From an uncultured Lachnospiraceae bacterium (GTDB lineage Bacteria > Bacillota > Clostridia > Lachnospirales > Lachnospiraceae): a stretch of 9,574 nt of DNA. Both the position numbers and the translations under genes were made by a program. The stretch lies in the NCBI GenBank assembly GCA_947589175.1, contig CANPZR010000086.1, positions 1-9,574 on the forward strand, read 5' to 3'. Under the pieces are notes generated by a model. It saw nothing but the letters and a program-made list of their open reading frames with translations. It was not told where the DNA came from and ran no database searches. Of the stretch, positions 6,160-9,574 are shown one piece after another; the stretch's first letter is position 1, and every line of letters starts with the position of its first letter.

Positions 6160-7974
6160 ATGGATACCGTGAAAAAGGTGCTCCGCTATATAAAAAAATA
6201 CGGATTTTTTCTGTGCCTGTCCCTGATTCTCGCCGTGGTCACCGTGGCGTTTACCCTGTATATTCCCATTCTCACGGGAGACGCCATCGACTGTATCGTG
6301 GCCCGTGGACAGGTGGATTTTGACGCCGTTATGGGCGTCTGCAAAAAGATTGCCCTCTCCATCGCCGTCACCATGTCCGCCCAGTGGATCATGAATGTGT
6401 GCAACAATAAGATTACCTACGGCGTGGTAAAGGACATCCGCATGGAGGCATTTTCCCATATTCAGAAACTGCCGCTGAAATTTATCGACAGCCACTCTAC
6501 CGGGGAGATCGTGAGCCGCGTCATAGCGGACGCCGACCAGTTAGCCGACGGCCTTCTCATGGGATTTACCCAGTTGTTTTCCGGAGTGGTGACGATTTTT
6601 GGCACGCTGGTGTTTATGCTGCGCGTCAGCGTGCCCATCGCCCTGGTTGTGGTGGTGGTGACGCCGGTGTCCCTGTTTGTGGCGAGCTTTATCGCGAAGC
6701 GGACCTACCAGATGTTCCGGCTCCAGTCCGAGACCCGGGGCGAGCAGACGGCGCTGGTGGAGGAGATGATCGGAAATCAGAAAGTCGTCCAGGCATTTGG
6801 CCACGAAAAAGAGGCGCTGGAGCGGTTCGACGAGATTAACGGGCGTCTGCGGGAATACTCCCTGAAAGGGATTTTCTTCTCATCCATCACCAATCCGGCC
6901 ACCCGGTTCGTCAACAGCCTGGTGTATGCCAGCGTGGGGATTTTCGGGGCGTTTTACGCCCTGCGGGGCGGTATCACCGTGGGAGGGCTCTCCTGCTTCT
7001 TAAGCTACGCGAACCAGTACACAAAGCCTTTTAATGAAATATCCGGCGTGGTCACGGAGCTGCAGAATGCCATCGCCTGTGCCGGACGCCTGCTGCGGCT
7101 GATTGAGGAGGAACCGGAGGAGCCGGATGCTCCTGAGGCTGTTCGACTGGATGAAATGTCGGGTGCTCAGGGGGATGATTTAGGGGCTGTCCGCTCGGAT
7201 GGCGCTTCGGGTGTCCGGGGGGATGATTCTGAGGCTGTCCGGCTGGAAAATGCCTGTGGGCAGGTGGAGCTAGAGGATGTGTATTTTGCCTACGAGCCGG
7301 ATCAGAAACTGATAGAGGATTTTTCATTAAAGGTAGAGCCGGGGCAGCGGGTCGCCATCGTGGGACCCACCGGCTGTGGAAAGACTACGCTGATCAATCT
7401 TCTCATGCGCTTTTACGACGTGAATCGGGGGACAATCCGGGTGTCGGGAAAAGACATCCGCCAGATTACGAGAGAGAGCCTGCGGGGAAATTACGGCATG
7501 GTGCTGCAGGAAACGTGGCTGAAACGCGGCACAATCCGGGAAAATATTGCCCTGGGGAACCCGGACGCCACGGACGAGCAGATCATAGAGGCGGCGAAGG
7601 CCAGCCATGCCCACAGCTTTATAAGGCGTCTGCCGCAGGGGTACGACACGGTCATCGGGGAGGAGAGCCTGTCCGCCGGTCAGAGGCAGCTTCTGTGCAT
7701 TGCAAGGGTCATGCTCTGTCTTCCGCCCATGCTGATTTTAGATGAGGCCACGTCCTCCATCGACACGCGGACCGAGATGCGCATTCAGCAGGCGTTCGGG
7801 AAAATGATGCAGGGGCGGACCAGTTTTATCGTGGCGCACAGGCTCTCAACGATTCAGGAGGCGGACGTGATACTGGTAATGCGTGATGGTTCTGTGGTGG
7901 AACAGGGAAATCATGAACAGCTGTTAAAGAAAAATGGATTTTACAGACAATTATTCGAGGCGCAATGGGATTGA
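6160..7974 (+). CDS. ABC exporter half-transporter, catalytic-site subunit of a heterodimer
   Basis: A 604-residue half-transporter from ATG 6160: six-helix membrane domain (about residues 15-310), linker, then ATPase domain. Walker A is GPTGCGKT (402-409, Lys408), Walker B is MLILDE with Asp528 and catalytic Glu529, and the switch His560 in IVAHRLSTI is intact. The signature reads LSAGQ (505-508 SAGQ) in place of SGGQ. Together with the upstream subunit this gives one catalytic ATPase site (this Walker A/B plus the partner's SGGQ) and one degenerate site (partner's Asp496/Gln527 plus this SAGQ). I chose 6160 because GGAG lies 6 nt upstream and MDTVKKVLRYIKKYGFF is a normal family N-terminus. 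The frame also opens at ATG 6064, overlapping the previous stop, which would add 32 polar, repeat-encoded residues; that start cannot be excluded. The linker carries a 48-bp tandem repeat. No clear terminator follows. Confidence 0.92.
   Translation: MDTVKKVLRYIKKYGFFLCLSLILAVVTVAFTLYIPILTGDAIDCIVARGQVDFDAVMGVCKKIALSIAVTMSAQWIMNVCNNKITYGVVKDIRMEAFSHIQKLPLKFIDSHSTGEIVSRVIADADQLADGLLMGFTQLFSGVVTIFGTLVFMLRVSVPIALVVVVVTPVSLFVASFIAKRTYQMFRLQSETRGEQTALVEEMIGNQKVVQAFGHEKEALERFDEINGRLREYSLKGIFFSSITNPATRFVNSLVYASVGIFGAFYALRGGITVGGLSCFLSYANQYTKPFNEISGVVTELQNAIACAGRLLRLIEEEPEEPDAPEAVRLDEMSGAQGDDLGAVRSDGASGVRGDDSEAVRLENACGQVELEDVYFAYEPDQKLIEDFSLKVEPGQRVAIVGPTGCGKTTLINLLMRFYDVNRGTIRVSGKDIRQITRESLRGNYGMVLQETWLKRGTIRENIALGNPDATDEQIIEAAKASHAHSFIRRLPQGYDTVIGEESLSAGQRQLLCIARVMLCLPPMLILDEATSSIDTRTEMRIQQAFGKMMQGRTSFIVAHRLSTIQEADVILVMRDGSVVEQGNHEQLLKKNGFYRQLFEAQWD
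7135..7254 (+). repeat. 48-bp tandem repeat in the membrane-ATPase linker
   Basis: Copy 1 is 7135-7182, copy 2 is 7183-7230, and a partial third begins at 7231 and fades by about 7254. Copies 1 and 2 match at 33 of 48 bases. They encode 16-residue units, EAVRLDEMSGAQGDDL and GAVRSDGASGVRGDDS, then EAVRLENACG. The repeat lies between the last membrane helix and the first strand of the ATPase domain (residues 326-365), a place where extra length is tolerated. Codons end in T more often than in the flanking gene. Confidence 0.82.
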
Positions 7975-8009
7975 TCGCCGTTTGAAAATGTAGAATTTTT
8001 TGAAATTTT

Positions 8010-8591
8010 TCAGAGATCGATATTTTTGTAAACTTCATCTTTTTCCTGTTGATCAATGCCTAGGTATCGTTTGGTGATACTGTACGAAGAATGATTGTAG
8101 ATACTCATGAGGAGGGCCGGCGGGACGCCGTCCTTCCAGGCGTGATACCCAAATGTCTTGCGGAGAGAGTGACAGCTGATGGTGTCCCCCAGCCCGCAGA
8201 GATAGGCCGCTCTTTTGATGATGCGGTAGGCCTGGGTCCGGTTGATGGGAGCGTAGGGCGGCTTCTGGCTGGCAAATATGTAGCTGTTGTACTGAAAAGG
8301 CTGCAGCGAGAGCCGGTAGGATTCCAGCGCTTCCCTGGAAGAATTGTTGAGAAGCAGCGTGTTCTCCTTTCCTGTCTTCTGCTCCACGACTGTGACATGA
8401 TGCCGATAGCGGCGTTTTTTCTGATCGTACACGTCTTGCCAGCGCAGGGGCAGCAGGTCGCTGATCCGCAGGGCCGAATTCAGCCCCAGAACGATCAGGG
8501 CGTAGTTTCTGGGCTTGTCCTCCACATCCCGATAAAAGTTGCGGAACCGGTGTAATTGCTGCCGGTTCTTGATTGGTGTTGTAGCACTCAT
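8010..8591 (-). CDS. Compact tyrosine recombinase (FimB/FimE-sized integrase)
   Basis: A 193-residue protein made almost only of the catalytic domain of tyrosine recombinases; there is no full N-terminal core-binding domain. The catalytic set is complete: Arg42 in ALRISDLLPLRW, Lys72 (or Lys75) in the VVEQKTGKE hairpin, His141 and Arg144 in CHSLRKTFG, His167 in YNHSSYS, and the nucleophile Tyr176 in TKRYLGI. Such proteins cut and rejoin DNA through a 3'-phosphotyrosine link. Its size resembles FimB/FimE inversion recombinases rather than phage integrases of 300-400 residues. The start at 8591 has GAAGGG (8598-8603) 6 nt upstream. A longer frame to ATG 8669 would be encoded by the repeat array and starts only about 14 nt from the predicted transcription start, so I reject it. 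It faces the ABC operon end to end with 35 bp between. The target site is not proven, but the array upstream is the obvious candidate. Confidence 0.9.
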   Translation of the reverse strand: MSATTPIKNRQQLHRFRNFYRDVEDKPRNYALIVLGLNSALRISDLLPLRWQDVYDQKKRRYRHHVTVVEQKTGKENTLLLNNSSREALESYRLSLQPFQYNSYIFASQKPPYAPINRTQAYRIIKRAAYLCGLGDTISCHSLRKTFGYHAWKDGVPPALLMSIYNHSSYSITKRYLGIDQQEKDEVYKNIDL

Positions 8592-8633
8592 GGCATACCC
8601 TTCTTTCTTTAAATTTTTTTGGAAATCCCACTG

Positions 8634-8654
8634 GGAAATTTCACCGGAATTTCC
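8634..8654. repeat. Inverted repeat with 7-nt spacer (site 1)
   Basis: GGAAATT (8634-8640) and AATTTCC (8648-8654) are perfect inverted arms around the 7-nt spacer TCACCGG. The arm sequence and spacer length match those of the neighbouring site at 8657-8681, offset by about 25 bp. Confidence 0.65.
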
Positions 8655-8656
8655 GA

Positions 8657-8681
8657 CGGGAAATCTCATTAGGATTTCCCG
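8657..8681. repeat. Inverted repeat with 7-nt spacer (site 2), crossover-site-like
   Basis: CGGGAAATC (8657-8665) and GATTTCCCG (8673-8681) are perfect 9-bp inverted arms around TCATTAG. Tyrosine recombinases typically bind two inverted arms of about 9-13 bp flanking a 6-8 bp crossover region, so the shape fits a core recombination site. It equally fits an operator, since it lies at the predicted transcription start. No second copy on the other side of a segment is visible in the window. Confidence 0.65.
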
Positions 8682-8689
8682 TTATCTCC

Positions 8690-8719
8690 ATTGTATCCTA
8701 AAAACCGTTAAAATGACAT
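8690..8719 (-). promoter_or_regulatory. Predicted sigma-A promoter of the recombinase gene
   Basis: Read on the minus strand, ATGTCA (8719-8714, four of six matches to TTGACA) and TACAAT (8695-8690, five of six matches to TATAAT) are separated by 18 bp. The start point would be near 8683, at the edge of the GGAAAT array, leaving a leader of about 90 nt before the ATG at 8591. Predicted by eye only. Confidence 0.45.
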
Positions 8720-8744
8720 AATGAGACAATATTCAGCAGGCATT

Positions 8745-8792
8745 AAAAGCGACTTTTTGCGGGCGAGGAAAAGATCGCTTTTCCCGCTTTTT
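8745..8792 (+). terminator. Terminator-like hairpin with competing upstream stem
   Basis: On the plus strand GCGGG (8759-8763) and AAAAG (8769-8773) can pair with CTTTT (8778-8782) and CCCGC (8783-8787), with a CGAGG bulge, followed at once by five T (8788-8792), the layout of an intrinsic terminator. A mutually exclusive pairing exists: AAAAGCGA (8745-8752) with TCGCTTTT (8775-8782), which would use up the 3' half of the terminator stem. No plus-strand gene lies directly upstream, so it could end antisense or short leader transcription ahead of the gene at 9015. Function is inferred from shape. Confidence 0.45.
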
Positions 8793-8799
8793 ACTCTAT

Positions 8800-8826
8800 C
8801 AGAAATTTTCTGTCAGAAAATTTCTG
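8800..8826. repeat. Perfect 13-bp inverted repeat
   Basis: CAGAAATTTTCTG (8800-8812) and its exact reverse complement CAGAAAATTTCTG (8814-8826) are separated by one T. Each half is itself nearly palindromic, so the site can be read as two adjacent CAGAAA/TTTCTG dyads 14 bp apart. That form suggests a binding site for a dimer or a pair of dimers rather than an RNA hairpin, because the loop would be one nucleotide. Confidence 0.75.
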
Positions 8827-9014
8827 TCATGCGCAGAGAGGGAATCGTGGAGAGGCTCTTTGCAGGGAGAATGTTTTCCCCATTTCATTTTTTGGAATAT
8901 GGCAGGAGTTTCTTGAATAGGATAATAGAAGATAGCAGAAGTATAGTAGAAAGATGCCGGGAAAAGGCATTTGGACCCCGATATCATGGAAACGGGGGAA
9001 AGGGAGCGTTGCGG

Positions 9015-9574
9015 ATGGGGAAGGTGGAGTTCAAGGCGGCGGTTTCGGATGATTTCCGGGGCGTGATCACGCTGGAGATTCAAAACAGGCGTACGGGAAA
9101 ATCCGGCCGAATCCAGCTGGGCCGAAAGGACTTTTACATCCGGCGCCTGACTATGAAGCCGGGGGAGTATACGCTCTCGGTCCGGGCGGTGTACGGGGGT
9201 CGGGAATTTCAGGCGGAGACGGAGCCGGACACGCTGTGTGTGGGGAAGAAGGTTATGTCCCTGGTTCAGATTCGCGTGACGGAGGAGAAAGAGGCAGCAG
9301 GGCCGGAGAGGGTTTATTCCGCGGAGACGGGAGGCGGTGGGATTCGCTCTGCGGAGGTAGGGACGGGTGAAATTAATTCTGCCGGGATGGGGTCTGATAA
9401 GAGTGGTCATTCTGAAAGGATAACTTCTGGAACGGGAGCAGTGGATGCGGGCGCTGCCGGATTAAACTCTGCCGGGGGACACCTTAACTTGGGATTGTGC
9501 CTGGTGTTTCTGCTTGTGACGCTGGCTCTGACCGTGGGGATTCTGGCGTTTCTGATGTCCCAAAGGGCGGAAAA
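9015..9574 (+). CDS. Unrecognised single-pass membrane protein, 5' part (runs off window)
   Basis: The frame stays open from ATG 9015 to the window edge (186 codons visible). The start has AAAGGGAG 8 nt upstream. Residues 1-92 are rich in alternating hydrophobic residues and look like a small beta-sandwich domain (for example GEYTLSVRAVYGGREF at 50-65), with no motif I recognise. Residues 98-158 are a Gly/Ser/Ala linker with 10-residue repeats. Residues 159-181 form one strong hydrophobic helix, followed by polar SQRAE at the edge. There is no N-terminal signal peptide, so the beta domain is probably cytoplasmic and the unseen C-terminus outside, but topology is a guess. It is transcribed away from the recombinase, across the intergenic region with the repeat array and hairpins, so the two could share control. 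I do not recognise the family. Confidence 0.7.
   Translation, partial: MGKVEFKAAVSDDFRGVITLEIQNRRTGKSGRIQLGRKDFYIRRLTMKPGEYTLSVRAVYGGREFQAETEPDTLCVGKKVMSLVQIRVTEEKEAAGPERVYSAETGGGGIRSAEVGTGEINSAGMGSDKSGHSERITSGTGAVDAGAAGLNSAGGHLNLGLCLVFLLVTLALTVGILAFLMSQRAE
9312..9401 (+). repeat. 30-bp degenerate tandem repeat in the linker of the last gene
   Basis: Three 30-bp units (9312-9341, 9342-9371, 9372-9401) encode VYSAETGGGG, IRSAEVGTGE and INSAGMGSDK. A related unit, LNSAGGHLNL, returns at 9462-9491 in the same register just before the membrane helix; the two units between have drifted. The coding frame is kept throughout. Confidence 0.65.

Larger units (their letters stand above)
8621..8684. repeat. 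Five-unit GGAAAT-like array at the recombinase transcription start
   Basis: Units start at 8621 (GGAAATC), 8634 (GGAAATT), 8646 (GGAATTT), 8659 (GGAAATC) and 8672 (GGATTTC), with spacings of 13, 12, 13 and 13 bp. Units 4 and 5 together form a perfect inverted repeat, and units 2 and 3 form a second, shorter one 25 bp away. The array begins at the predicted start point of the recombinase transcript and runs to 30 bp before its start codon. The regular spacing, slightly over one helical turn, suggests protein binding sites; the recombinase itself is the leading candidate. Confidence 0.75.
8592..9014. other. Intergenic region between divergent recombinase and membrane-protein genes
   Basis: This 423-bp stretch has no convincing gene on either strand. 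It holds, left to right, the recombinase ribosome site, a GGAAAT-type array, the predicted recombinase promoter, two competing hairpins, and a perfect 13-bp inverted repeat. From 8827 to about 8998 I see nothing definable: AT-rich patches such as GATAAT (8921-8926) and TATAGT (8942-8947) lack partner -35 boxes at normal spacing. AAAGGGAG at 8999-9006 is the ribosome site for the gene at 9015. Confidence 0.7.

Noticed and set aside
7975..8045. Possible bidirectional terminator between the convergent ABC and recombinase genes
   Set aside because: Only weak A/T pairings such as TGAAAA with TTTTCA and ATCG with CGAT are visible; no GC-rich stem precedes a T-run.
8091..8555. 154-residue open frame on the plus strand opposite the recombinase
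   Set aside because: It is antisense to a gene with full catalytic motifs, and I see no ribosome site or family motif in it.
8592..8669. Longer recombinase start at 8669
   Set aside because: The extra 26 residues would be encoded by the GGAAAT array, with almost no leader and no ribosome site; 8591 has GAAGGG at 6 nt.
8621..8684. CRISPR array
   Set aside because: Units of 12-13 bp with partly palindromic bodies and no unique spacers do not fit CRISPR repeats, and no cas gene is present.
8913..8947. Promoter for the gene at 9015 using TTGAAT with TATAGT, or TTGGAA (8892) with GATAAT
   Set aside because: Both pairs have 23-bp spacing, outside the normal range of 16-19 bp.
8799..9410. 203-residue open frame on the minus strand at the right end
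   Set aside because: It crosses the 13-bp dyad and lies opposite the better supported gene at 9015; the composition (Arg, Pro, His-rich) is typical of an antisense shadow.

Overview
The window looks like chromosomal DNA from a GC-rich anaerobic Firmicute, most likely a Lachnospiraceae-type Clostridium. This rests on strong AGGAGG-type ribosome sites, tightly packed co-directional genes and the gene families present (MMPL exporter with a secreted heptad-repeat partner, TetR regulator, teichoic-type glycerophosphotransferase, heterodimeric ABC exporter, compact tyrosine recombinase). The genus is an inference; no rRNA or marker gene is present.

Positions 1-7974 (+ strand) hold six closely spaced genes that look like one operon or two coupled ones. 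They are: the C-terminal end of an MMPL/RND-type transporter (1-426); a secreted, lysine-rich heptad-repeat protein (467-2473); a TetR-family regulator overlapping it by 8 bp (2466-3056); a CDP-glycerol glycerophosphotransferase-like enzyme (3061-4302); and two ABC half-exporters (4335-6074 and 6160-7974). The two ABC proteins form a textbook heterodimer. The first has a degenerate Walker B and switch residue, the second has a degenerate signature, so the pair has one good and one degenerate ATPase site. The theme is cell-envelope export and modification under a TetR-type sensor.

Positions 8010-8591 (- strand, convergent) encode a 193-residue tyrosine recombinase of FimB/FimE-like size with all catalytic residues. 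Its promoter region is the most unusual part of the window. From its predicted transcription start to 63 bp downstream lies an array of five GGAAAT-like units at 12-13 bp spacing, which contains two inverted repeats with 7-nt spacers, the geometry of tyrosine-recombinase crossover sites. The 423-bp gap 8592-9014 also holds a terminator-like hairpin with a competing hairpin, and a perfect 13-bp inverted repeat at 8800-8826.

Positions 9015-9574 (+ strand) start a gene that runs off the window. It encodes a beta-rich N-terminal domain, a repetitive Gly/Ser/Ala linker and one membrane helix; its function is unrecognised.

A second theme is short repeats inside or between genes: a 21-bp repeat in an insert of the glycerophosphotransferase, a 38-bp repeat (66-bp offset) at the ABC gene junction, a 48-bp tandem repeat in the linker of the second ABC protein, and a 30-bp repeat in the linker of the last gene. 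Three of the four lie in linkers or insertions and the fourth at a gene junction, with third-position T-rich codons unlike their surroundings.
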